Below are positions 1 to 6,828 of a stretch of 15,957 bases of DNA, piece by piece. The notes under the pieces were generated by a model. That model saw only the letters and a program-made list of their open reading frames with translations. It did not search any database and was not told the origin of the DNA. The stretch lies in the NCBI GenBank assembly GCA_946183095.1, contig CAMHBE010000010.1:1-15957 (forward strand), read 5' to 3'. The position numbers were made by a program, and so were the translations under genes. The stretch comes from an uncultured Clostridia bacterium. GTDB lineage: Bacteria > Bacillota > Clostridia > Oscillospirales > Ruminococcaceae. Position 1 is the stretch's first letter, and every line of letters starts with the position of its first letter.

Positions 1-224
1 CCCATTCGTACCGCCCTAAAGCCGTCATATTGCACAAATTTTCCTTGACATACGATATGTATGCGGCGTTTGAAAACAAACGCTCTGCGAAAAATTTGTA
101 CAATCTGCCGACTGATGCAGGAGGCATCAATGTGTCAGCTCAAACGCCGCAGGACGCGGCGCAAAAAGGCTGACACGATTTATTGTCGGCACGCCTGAAC
201 GACAATAGGTTTTTAGAGGAGCCC
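1..224. mobile_element. MITE-like repeat C, copy 1 (left end outside the window)
   Basis: It matches 4215-4350 over its ends but carries two extra blocks. The right terminal repeat ends at 224 (TTTTTAGAGGAGCCC). By comparison with copy 2, about 25 bases of the left end, including the left terminal repeat, lie outside the window. Extra block 1 contains GCGTTTG-AAAA-CAAACGC (66-83). Extra block 2 contains TGATGC-AGGAG-GCATCA (113-129) and GTGTCAGC (132-139) pairing with GCTGACAC (169-176), which encloses CGCCGC-AGGAC-GCGGCG (145-161). Both extra blocks sit in hairpin loop positions. No gene is seen in 1-212 apart from this element. Confidence 0.82.
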
Positions 225-932
225 TTTATCTTTTCCGACTCCCCACTTATACCCGAATCCCCACACGGTTTGGATATACTTCGGGTTGGAGGGATCATCC
301 TCTATCTTCATGCGTATCCTTCGGATATTCACATCAACGATCTTGTCGTCGCCGTAATATCCCTCGCCCCATATCTTGTTGAGAAGTGTGCGTCTGTCAA
401 CGGCATTTCCGCCGCTCCTGATGAAATATTCTATGATATGGTACTCCACCTGTGTGATATCCAGCGGCACGTCGTTCTTTGTGATGCGGCGGCTCTTTAT
501 ATCCACGCGGAACGGTCCCGATATCAGCTCGCTCTCTGTCTCCTCGGCGGAGCGAGAAATGCTCACACGGCGGTATATCGCATCCACGCGGGCTATCAGT
601 TCCGACGGCGAGAACGGCTTTGTAACATAATCGTCCGCGCCCATCATAAGGCAGTTCACCTTGTCCATTTCCTGACTTTTCGCGGACAGCATTATTATGC
701 CTATAGTGCTGCTCTCGCTGCGCAGGAAGCGGCATACCTGCGTGCCGTCGGTGCCGGGCATCATGATATCGAGCAGAGCCACATCGAAGCGTTTCCCGCT
801 TTTCCATGCTTCAATGGCTTTTTCGCCGCTGTCAACATCATATACCTCATACCCCGATCTGCGCAGGTGTATTACCACAAAATCGCGTATCGCGTCTTCA
901 TCTTCACAAACAAGTATGCGCTTTTCTTCCAT
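213..932 (-). CDS. OmpR/PhoB-family response regulator
   Basis: A 239-residue two-component transcription factor. The receiver domain has the acidic pair near residues 10-11 (VCEDEDA), phospho-acceptor Asp55 in DVALLDIMMPG, Ser83 in MLSAKS and Lys105 in VTKPFSP. The C-terminal winged helix (about 135-230) contains LDITQVEYHIIEYFIRSGG and ends in the usual YIQTVWGFGYKW. AGAGGAG lies 6 bases before the ATG. It is cotranscribed with the preceding lipoprotein gene. The final codons GGG CTC CTC TAA lie within the terminal inverted repeat of repeat C copy 1, so the stop codon comes from that element. No sensor kinase is visible; it may lie beyond the left edge. Confidence 0.95.
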   Translation of the reverse strand: MEEKRILVCEDEDAIRDFVVIHLRRSGYEVYDVDSGEKAIEAWKSGKRFDVALLDIMMPGTDGTQVCRFLRSESSTIGIIMLSAKSQEMDKVNCLMMGADDYVTKPFSPSELIARVDAIYRRVSISRSAEETESELISGPFRVDIKSRRITKNDVPLDITQVEYHIIEYFIRSGGNAVDRRTLLNKIWGEGYYGDDKIVDVNIRRIRMKIEDDPSNPKYIQTVWGFGYKWGVGKDKGLL

Positions 933-944
933 TGTCTGCTCCTC

Positions 945-2261
945 TCACTGAAGTCTGAACAGTTCCCGCAGCTCATCTTCACCGGGCGAATATGTGTCCG
1001 ACAGCCTTTGCGCGTAATACGAATAACCCGATGAAGGGCTCGTCCCGAGGGAGATGAAGTTTTCCGTTTCGTATTTCCCGGTATTCCCCTCGGCGGCGCC
1101 GAACAGCGCGAGCAGCGGTTCGCCGGGCAGCTTTGCGGATTCGTCATAGCCGAAAAAGCGTACGGTGCTGTCGGATATCGAAACATCTGCCGCGATGAGC
1201 GAACCCCACTTTTCCGGGAAAAACAGAATATAGTCGTTCTTGGTACCTATAAAGCTGCGGTATTTTTCTTTCTTGTATGTCCCCGATAGTTCGAGTGTGT
1301 ACCATACTGTTGTGTTGACCTGCTCCGCGTCGGGGGATCCCGCGTAGTTCGCGAACGGCACCGAGACCGGTATCTCTATTACGCCGTCGCCGTCAATGTC
1401 GCAGCATGGGACATAAGGCGTAAAGCTGTTCGAGCAGCGGTAAATATTCATTGAACCGAGTGCAGGCGACAGGTAATAAAACCCGCCTGTGTAAATTATC
1501 GCATCCGTGCCGAAGGATCCGTCGGAGAACGCGTAATCTATAAATATGCTGCGGCAGCCCTTCTCGTCACAGTTACCGCATATAACATCCTTGATGCCTG
1601 CGTAACCGCTGTTCAGGCGTATCCTTATGAGCCGCTCCAATATATCTTCTTCATTTATATGGTACAATCCCGCCACCGAGCTTCCCGCGGTACGGTCGTT
1701 GGTTATCGTGAACAGGTCATTTGTTCCGTTACCGTCGGCATCGAAAATATCCATGTAGATATTTCTGATGTTTGCAAGCTCCTCGGGTTCGCCGTCTTTA
1801 TAAGTCATGATGCTGGTGTAACGGTCGGAAGAGTTGCCGACGAGGTAATTCACTATGATAGACAGGGATCCGCCGCCGAGATCCTCAAACCGCACACTCT
1901 CGACTTCGCTGCCCGACGCGGCGAAGTCGTACACCGACACCCACCTGCCGTCCTGCTTGTCGAGAAAGTTCATGCGCAGCGACGAGCCGTCGGACACGTT
2001 CGGTATCTCGTAAAAAACTATCGCTTCATCGGTCGGTTCAGTGTCGAGGTCGGTGACGACGAACGCGCTGCGGTACTGTCCGCTTCGGGGGTATTTCAGG
2101 ATGATATCGCTGTTTGTGGCAGTCCTCAGCGCGTCATATATCTCGGTCTGCTCACCGTCAAGGCGCGGCGGGCTCAGAAGTTCCTCTACCGACGCGCTTG
2201 AGCAGCCGCTCAAAACTGCCGTCAGCGCAAGCATCGCCGATATCGTCTTTGCTTTTTTCAG
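945..2261 (-). CDS. Secreted lipoprotein with FG-GAP/calcium-loop-like motifs, probable CTG start
   Basis: From CTG at 2261 the protein has 438 residues and begins as a good lipoprotein signal: M(CTG)-KKAKTISA-MLALTAVLSGC, with the lipobox LSGC at Cys20. From ATG 2234 it would have 429 residues and lack the basic n-region. After the lipobox come DGEQTEIYDAL and YRSAFVVTDLDTEPTDEAIVFYE. Two acidic loops follow, DADGNGTNDL (about 174-183) and DIDGDGVIEIPV (about 288-299), resembling FG-GAP/VCBS propeller or calcium-binding loops. No enzyme motif is seen, so a binding or sensing role on the outer face of the membrane is plausible but unproven. It has its own promoter. The response regulator starts 12 bases after its stop, with its ribosome binding site overlapping the end of this gene. 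Confidence 0.82.
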   Translation of the reverse strand: MKKAKTISAMLALTAVLSGCSSASVEELLSPPRLDGEQTEIYDALRTATNSDIILKYPRSGQYRSAFVVTDLDTEPTDEAIVFYEIPNVSDGSSLRMNFLDKQDGRWVSVYDFAASGSEVESVRFEDLGGGSLSIIVNYLVGNSSDRYTSIMTYKDGEPEELANIRNIYMDIFDADGNGTNDLFTITNDRTAGSSVAGLYHINEEDILERLIRIRLNSGYAGIKDVICGNCDEKGCRSIFIDYAFSDGSFGTDAIIYTGGFYYLSPALGSMNIYRCSNSFTPYVPCCDIDGDGVIEIPVSVPFANYAGSPDAEQVNTTVWYTLELSGTYKKEKYRSFIGTKNDYILFFPEKWGSLIAADVSISDSTVRFFGYDESAKLPGEPLLALFGAAEGNTGKYETENFISLGTSPSSGYSYYAQRLSDTYSPGEDELRELFRLQ

Positions 2262-2270
2262 CCTTCCCGT

Positions 2271-2277
2271 CTCCTTT
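2271..2277 (-). promoter_or_regulatory. Ribosome binding site that supports a CTG start
   Basis: AAAGGAG on the minus strand lies exactly 9 bases before a CTG at 2261-2259. The first in-frame ATG (2234) is 36 bases from this site and has no purine-rich site of its own. Between the upstream in-frame stop, near the -10 region, and ATG 2234 there is no ATG, GTG or TTG in this frame. Confidence 0.75.
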
Positions 2278-2296
2278 CGGTGATCTTCTTTCAGTT

Positions 2297-2325
2297 ATTA
2301 TATCACATTATCCGATTTTTTTCAA
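2297..2325 (-). promoter_or_regulatory. Promoter of the lipoprotein-response regulator operon
   Basis: On the minus strand TTGAAA (2325-2320) and a perfect TATAAT (2302-2297) are separated by 17 bases. A TG one base before the -10 gives an extended -10 (TGATATAAT). Transcription would start near 2290, about 30 bases before the CTG start codon of the lipoprotein gene. This is the best promoter in the window. Confidence 0.85.
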
Positions 2326-2370
2326 GAGGGATAAAGAACGGAATTTCAGATAAACAGACACAGCAATAAA

Positions 2371-2393
2371 GCGCAGAGTATATCCCTGCGCCC
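2371..2393. repeat. 23-bp direct repeat D, copy 2
   Basis: An exact copy of 2535-2557. Read on the minus strand the hairpin is followed by TTTATTG, so it could act as a weak terminator upstream of the lipoprotein promoter. On the minus strand a TTGACA precedes it and a TATACT lies within it, but the 15-base spacing is poor for a promoter. Confidence 0.8.
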
Positions 2394-2433
2394 AGTCTGT
2401 CAAAAAAGCTTTATCTGAATATAATCTTATTTC

Positions 2434-2515
2434 GGTGCAGCGTCAGGCTGCCGCAGGTCAAGGGCGCGCAGCCCTTGTGCCGTCTGCAAAGACAGCGCGA
2501 ACGCGCCGCTGCACC
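2434..2515. repeat. Dispersed repeat B, copy 1 (82 bp)
   Basis: It is bounded by a perfect 9-bp inverted repeat, GGTGCAGCG (2434-2442) and CGCTGCACC (2507-2515). Internal hairpins are GCAGC-GTCAG-GCTGC, CAAGGGC-GCGCA-GCCCTTG and GTCT-GCAA-AGAC. It aligns to 11626-11764 without that copy's 60-bp insert. It lies in the gap between the DUF4340 gene and the lipoprotein gene. Confidence 0.88.
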
Positions 2516-2534
2516 TACTTTATTGACACGCTGA

Positions 2535-2557
2535 GCGCAGAGTATATCCCTGCGCCC
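2535..2557. repeat. 23-bp direct repeat D, copy 1 (with GCGCAG/CTGCGC hairpin)
   Basis: An exact 23-base match to 2371-2393 in the same orientation. Each copy is a small hairpin, GCGCAG and CTGCGC around a 9-base loop. This copy lies 6 bases beyond the stop of the DUF4340 gene, and the two copies bracket repeat B copy 1. Confidence 0.85.
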
Positions 2558-2563
2558 TTGTGT

Positions 2564-4102
2564 TCAGTATGTCAGTATGATCTCGCCGCCGTTCATGAAG
2601 CTGTCCATATTGGAATAAAGCTGTGTTACGAACATTCTGCGGGTCTTGAAAATGTTCTCGCCGTTGAGCTCGATTATCACCTTGCGGTCGGTGTTTGAGC
2701 TGTAGAACCGCACGGTATCCTTGCCGCCGACGCCGTTTTTCTTATCCTTGTAGTTATAGTTTATCTCGGCAAGCAGCTCGCCCTTGTCGCTGTCGAAATA
2801 CAGTTCCTCCCCGGATGCGGAGATAAGGTACTGGTAAAGGTCTTTTACAGGCTGTTCGGCGGTAGGCTTACCGTTGAGCGTGAAGTTATGGACATCCTCT
2901 TCATCCTCGGACTGCGCCTTTATCGTTTCGATGCCGATATTCACTTCCCTGCCATCCGCGTCGCTGTATGTCACGCTGTCGAGGGAGTAGATATACGGCA
3001 TAAGGAACATTTTTGAGATCAGCTGTTCGGGGTTCACCTGCATAGCGGCAATGCCCGACGCGTCAAATCTGTACAGCACGTCCGGCACCTCGCTGGAAAT
3101 GCCGTAGAACCCGCTCACCTTCTTTGTTTCGGTGCCGTCGTCGGCAGTTACCGTTTCTGTGATAGCCTTGCCGAGCGTGAGGGTATATGTCTTGAGGTTC
3201 GTTTCGGTGGTGATGACGCACAGCGGGTCGTTCAGTCCCGCGATCTCGTAGTCTTTCTCCTCCAGACCCACCCATTCGCAGGCGGCTGCCGTGATGCCGA
3301 AAGTGCCGTACATGAAGTTCGGGGAATCGGTAAGGTCCGCGTATGCGGAGTAGGGTGATACCATTCTGTAGGAATAGACCTGTATCTCGTCCTCATTGTC
3401 GGAGGTTATGCTTTCGAGAACGAGGGGTTCATCGAGGTCGAAGCGCTCGACCGTGACTTTGCGGACTTCCTCGCCGGTCTGGTCGTAGTCGGGCATAGCT
3501 TTGAGGTCAACGAAAGCAAACTCCGTATCAAAGAAGCTGCTCACCTTGCTTTTGTTGAGTGTATATACGTTCCTGTCGTCTGCGGTGATGTAGAGCGCTG
3601 TCGATGATGTGGGAACATCTATGCCCACCTTAACGGAAAACTCCGTACCGTCGGAGAACTTCGCGGTGACAGTTGCTCTCGGTGCGTCAAGCCCGTATTT
3701 TGCAAGCTCCGAGCTGTCCGCGACTTCTTCTGCGAATTCCTTTGCTTCGAGCGCGACGATATTTCCCACCGCGTTTGAAAGCGAGGAAGTGTTCAGCGGT
3801 GCGGACGCTATGGACGCTATCGTCCATTCGATATTTCCGGCATCATCGGTCTTTCCGCTCGGCGTGATCGAGTAAGTCCCGATATCGTTCTTGACTTCGA
3901 TGCTCAGCGTATCGGCTTCTTCGCGGCTGCAAAGGGTGAGCTTTGCGGCTTCTTCGACCGCGAGCGTCGGTTCTTCCGCCGCGGTGCCTGTATCAGCGTC
4001 CGTAACTTTTGCCGGCGCAGTGAGCAGCAGCACGGCGGTGACTCCGCCCAGCACTGCCAGTCCCGCCGCCGACAGTATCAGTATTCTTGCGTTCTTTTTC
4101 AT
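2564..4102 (-). CDS. Membrane-anchored DUF4340 protein of the ABC module
   Basis: A 512-residue protein with a short basic start (MKKNAR) and one hydrophobic segment at about 7-29, with no lipobox. The rest is presumably extracytoplasmic. The segment ELAKYGLDAPRATVTAKFSD (132-151), followed by GTEFSVKVG, is typical of DUF4340, a family often encoded beside GldG-like ABC components. The remainder is rich in beta-type and acidic segments with no catalytic motif that I recognise. AGAGGA lies about 8 bases before the ATG. It is the fourth gene of the ABC module but is separated from the GldG-like gene by a 253-bp gap containing repeat C copy 2, so its cotranscription is less certain. Function unknown. 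Confidence 0.82.
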   Translation of the reverse strand: MKKNARILILSAAGLAVLGGVTAVLLLTAPAKVTDADTGTAAEEPTLAVEEAAKLTLCSREEADTLSIEVKNDIGTYSITPSGKTDDAGNIEWTIASIASAPLNTSSLSNAVGNIVALEAKEFAEEVADSSELAKYGLDAPRATVTAKFSDGTEFSVKVGIDVPTSSTALYITADDRNVYTLNKSKVSSFFDTEFAFVDLKAMPDYDQTGEEVRKVTVERFDLDEPLVLESITSDNEDEIQVYSYRMVSPYSAYADLTDSPNFMYGTFGITAAACEWVGLEEKDYEIAGLNDPLCVITTETNLKTYTLTLGKAITETVTADDGTETKKVSGFYGISSEVPDVLYRFDASGIAAMQVNPEQLISKMFLMPYIYSLDSVTYSDADGREVNIGIETIKAQSEDEEDVHNFTLNGKPTAEQPVKDLYQYLISASGEELYFDSDKGELLAEINYNYKDKKNGVGGKDTVRFYSSNTDRKVIIELNGENIFKTRRMFVTQLYSNMDSFMNGGEIILTY

Positions 4103-4126
4103 AACAAATGTCCTCTGTCCGAATTA

Positions 4127-4149
4127 TTCCCCCACCGGCGGCGGGGGAA
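4127..4149 (-). promoter_or_regulatory. GC-rich hairpin in the leader of the DUF4340 gene
   Basis: TTCCCCC and GGGGGAA form a perfect 7-bp stem around a 9-base GC-rich loop, about 25 bases upstream of the DUF4340 start. No T-run follows on the minus strand, so it is not a classical terminator. It could act as a processing, stability or attenuation structure; nothing in the sequence decides this. Confidence 0.3.
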
Positions 4150-4189
4150 ATGATCCTGTATTGTTTCTGTACCCTTATGCGGTATAGTT

Positions 4190-4350
4190 GGGCACCTCTA
4201 AAAACCTCTTGCCGCCCATTCGTACCGCCCTAAAGCCGTCATATTGCACAAATTTTCCTTGACATACGACAGTATGCCTGCGAAAAATTTGTACAATCTG
4301 CCGACTTTATGTCGGCACGCCTGAACGACAATAGATTTTTAGAGGAGCCC
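4190..4350. mobile_element. MITE-like repeat C, copy 2 (complete, 161 bp)
   Basis: The element has terminal inverted repeats: GGGCACCTCTAAAAACCT at the left (from 4190) and, read inward, GGGCTCCTCTAAAAATCT at the right (ending 4350), 16 of 18 identical. It is flanked by a direct AGTT at 4186-4189 and 4351-4354, consistent with a 4-bp target duplication. Inside are hairpins: TTGCACAAATTTT pairing with AAAATTTGTACAA, CATAC-GACA-GTATG between those arms, and GCCGAC-TTTAT-GTCGGC (4300-4316). There is no coding capacity. It lies between the GldG-like gene and the DUF4340 gene and is a shorter version of 1-224. Confidence 0.85.
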
Positions 4351-4355
4351 AGTTG

Positions 4356-6080
4356 TCACAGTCTTCTTCTCTTTGCCCAGATCACGATGCCGGCAACTAT
4401 CACGATAATGGGGATGAACACCGCGAACACGAGCCCTATCCACAGCTGCTGCGCGGAGGTTATCTCATAAGTCTCGGCGGTGAACGTCTTTTCTACCACT
4501 CTTATGTTCTGCACGACAGTCTCCGAGTTGGTATCGAACAGTGCCAGCGCCATTTCACCGTTGCTGTAGTTGGACGCGGTGGTGAAGTTCTCCGAGAACA
4601 GCAGGTCGCTGCCGACAGCGATGATCTTGCTGTAAACAGGCTCCGTACCGCCCTCGAACTGCACCTTTGACGCTTCGACTATAACATCGTAGCCCTGTTT
4701 CTCCGATGCGTTCGGATCCCAGTTCTCGTCGGCGTCGAACGGGTAGAGGATGCAGTTCTCACCGTATGCCCTCGCTATCGTCGTATTCTTCATGTTGCCC
4801 TCTTCCGTCCAGAGCGGAACGACGGGACGCACATAGAATCCTATCAGCGCGGAACCCTGCGCTTTCTTCATATTGGTATAGTATTCGGTATCGGAAACGG
4901 GTTCGAGATCCTGCAATACGCCTATCATTCCCATATACGCACGGGTGTAGTTTGTATCGTTCTGCAGGATATACCCCTTGCCTATCTCCAGACCCCACTC
5001 TTTGAGGTATTCATCGAGGTTGGGTGTCTCCGCAACGTCGGGAGTTGCAAGATATATGAGATCTCTGCCGTACTTGCCGCCGTTCGAGAGCCATTCATCG
5101 ACCTTTGTTATCGAGTCGAGGCTGTAATCCTTCGTAGGACCGTTCATCACGAGAATGTCGGTATCTTCTGGTATCGCATCGACGCGCTCTATCTCGACCG
5201 TATTGGTGATATAGGCGTTGTCGGTGAGTATCTTTTCGAGCGCGGAACTGTCCGTTTCGCCGTAGCCTGTGAGGAACGTAACGACGGTGGGGTTCTCTCT
5301 CGATACGGACATTATCGCGGAAACGAGCTGTTCTTCCGCATAGCTTGCGGTCTTTGTGATGTACTGGCTCATATCCATGCCCATGCTGGTGTACATACTT
5401 ATCTGTTCGTATGTGTAGTCATTGCCGTCGTTGAGCGTGTACTTCATGAAGCCGTTTATATCGAGTATGCGGTATCTTCCGGTCTTGCCGCTTTCCACGA
5501 TCACCTGATATGTCCGCAGTGTTTCGGTATATTTTGCGGAGAAGTCGGGGTCGGTGAGCAGGTTCACGTACTTAACGCCGAACTTCGGGTTCACAGCAGC
5601 CATTCTCTCGATGAACTCCACCACCTGCTTATAGAATGTTCCGGCGTTTTCGAGTGTCTCGCGGTCGGCGGTAACGTAGAAATTCACGTTGTCGTCAACT
5701 CCCGCGATATAGTCCTTTGTCTCGTCGCCGAGGGTGAACATAGCGCCCGTGGAGAGATCGACTTCGAGACTGAAGCGGTCGAGCACGAGGTTCAGTATGA
5801 CATTGACCAGCACGACAGCGGCAATGAACATCACGGTGAATACCACCGCCAGCGAGCCGTGTCTTAACTTTTTCGAGTTGAACTTTTTCTTTTCACTGTT
5901 TCCGGCTGCCGGCATTTCCGTCTTTATGGGGTCTGCCGCAGCTTCCTGTGTTTCCGCAGCAGCTTCCGTCACGGTTTCTTCCGCAGTTTCCGCAGTTTCC
6001 GCAGTTTCTACAGTTTCCGGAGTTTCTTCCGGTCGGGTATCTTCTGCAGTCTCTGTCTTTATATCTTCATTTTCTGACAT
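4356..6080 (-). CDS. GldG-like ABC-associated membrane protein
   Basis: A 574-residue protein resembling the GldG/ABC_transp_aux family that accompanies GldA/GldF-type transporters. Residues 1 to about 62 form a cytoplasmic, strongly acidic T/E/A-rich tail. A basic patch (KKKFNSKKLRH) and a transmembrane helix (about 76-99) follow, then a long extracytoplasmic domain with FLTGYGETDSSAL and DILVMNGPTKDYSLDSITKV, as in GldG-type proteins. A C-terminal helix (about 546-568) ends in KRRRL. The ATG at 6080 is preferred because AAGGAG lies 9 bases upstream; a GTG at 6086 would be only 3 bases from that site. Repeat C copy 2 begins 5 bases beyond the stop codon. In Bacteroidetes the relatives serve gliding motility; in Firmicutes the role is unknown. 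Confidence 0.85.
   Translation of the reverse strand: MSENEDIKTETAEDTRPEETPETVETAETAETAEETVTEAAAETQEAAADPIKTEMPAAGNSEKKKFNSKKLRHGSLAVVFTVMFIAAVVLVNVILNLVLDRFSLEVDLSTGAMFTLGDETKDYIAGVDDNVNFYVTADRETLENAGTFYKQVVEFIERMAAVNPKFGVKYVNLLTDPDFSAKYTETLRTYQVIVESGKTGRYRILDINGFMKYTLNDGNDYTYEQISMYTSMGMDMSQYITKTASYAEEQLVSAIMSVSRENPTVVTFLTGYGETDSSALEKILTDNAYITNTVEIERVDAIPEDTDILVMNGPTKDYSLDSITKVDEWLSNGGKYGRDLIYLATPDVAETPNLDEYLKEWGLEIGKGYILQNDTNYTRAYMGMIGVLQDLEPVSDTEYYTNMKKAQGSALIGFYVRPVVPLWTEEGNMKNTTIARAYGENCILYPFDADENWDPNASEKQGYDVIVEASKVQFEGGTEPVYSKIIAVGSDLLFSENFTTASNYSNGEMALALFDTNSETVVQNIRVVEKTFTAETYEITSAQQLWIGLVFAVFIPIIVIVAGIVIWAKRRRL
5983..6027. repeat. Five tandem 9-bp units in the GldG-like gene
   Basis: Units of the form GCAGTTTCC repeat five times with small changes (5983-5991, 5992-6000, 6001-6009, 6010-6018, 6019-6027). 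On the coding strand they encode the repeated E-T-A/V-containing acidic tail. Because the unit is a multiple of three, gain or loss of units would change length without shifting the frame. Confidence 0.8.
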
Positions 6081-6123
6081 TTGCACTTTCTCCTTATCGT
6101 ATCATTTCTGGTGCAGCCCGTCC

Positions 6124-6828
6124 TTATGCCCATCTGCGTCTTTCGAGCACGCGGACGGTGATGAACAGAAAGACTGCCGTAACGCTGATGAAGAACACCA
6201 CGCCGCTGATGCTGAAAATACCTGTGGTGAACTCGCTGTAGCGGTCAAATACCGATATATCCTTGAGGATATCGGAGATGAACTTTACGGGTATGACGGA
6301 TGCAGCGACGTTTATCAGTGCAAGCGCCACGTTGAGAGCTATCGAGCCGACAGCGGCTACCATCTGGCTTTCGGTGAGTGCGGAAACGAACAGTCCCGAT
6401 GAAACGAACACTGCGCCTATCAGTGCAAGGGCAGTGAAATTGCCGAGGATCAGCGGCCAGTTCACGCTGACAAAGAAGCTCAGCACCACGCCGTAGGAGA
6501 GCATAACGATGTCACCGAGCAGGAAAACGATGTACGCGGCGAGGAACTTTCCCGCGACGAGCCTGAAAAGCCCTATCGGGGCGGTCAGCAGGAGCTGGTC
6601 GGTGCGCATCTTGTTCTCGTCCGCGAGAAGCCGCATCGTCAGCACGGGTACGAATATCATATAGACGTAGAACATCCCGAGGAACACCATGGAGACATCC
6701 GTGCCGCCGACGCTGAGCGTGAACAGCCAGAAGAATGCTCCCGAGAACAGGAAAGATATGGCGATGAACACATAGCCTATCGGTGATTTGAAGTACGCTG
6801 CAAATTCGCGTTTTAGTATTGCGCCCAT
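6124..6828 (-). CDS. ABC-2 type permease (GldF-like)
   Basis: A 234-residue integral membrane protein with six predicted helices at about 17-39, 46-66, 95-118, 126-149, 156-178 and 205-226. The segment PVLTMRLLADENKMRTDQLL (61-80) after helix 2 is characteristic of GldF-like ABC-2 permeases. It would form the membrane channel with the upstream ATPase. A strong AAGGAGG lies about 8 bases before its ATG, within the end of the ATPase gene, so the two are very likely cotranslated. The GldG-like gene starts 43 bases downstream. The transported substrate cannot be told from sequence. Confidence 0.9.
   Translation of the reverse strand: MGAILKREFAAYFKSPIGYVFIAISFLFSGAFFWLFTLSVGGTDVSMVFLGMFYVYMIFVPVLTMRLLADENKMRTDQLLLTAPIGLFRLVAGKFLAAYIVFLLGDIVMLSYGVVLSFFVSVNWPLILGNFTALALIGAVFVSSGLFVSALTESQMVAAVGSIALNVALALINVAASVIPVKFISDILKDISVFDRYSEFTTGIFSISGVVFFISVTAVFLFITVRVLERRRWA

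Noticed and set aside
41..70. TTGACA on the plus strand inside repeat C as a -35 box of an outward promoter
   Set aside because: No acceptable -10 hexamer is found 16-18 bases downstream in either copy.
183..1034. A 283-codon plus-strand frame opposite the response regulator
   Set aside because: Antisense to a complete OmpR-type regulator; it starts inside repeat C and shows no family motif.
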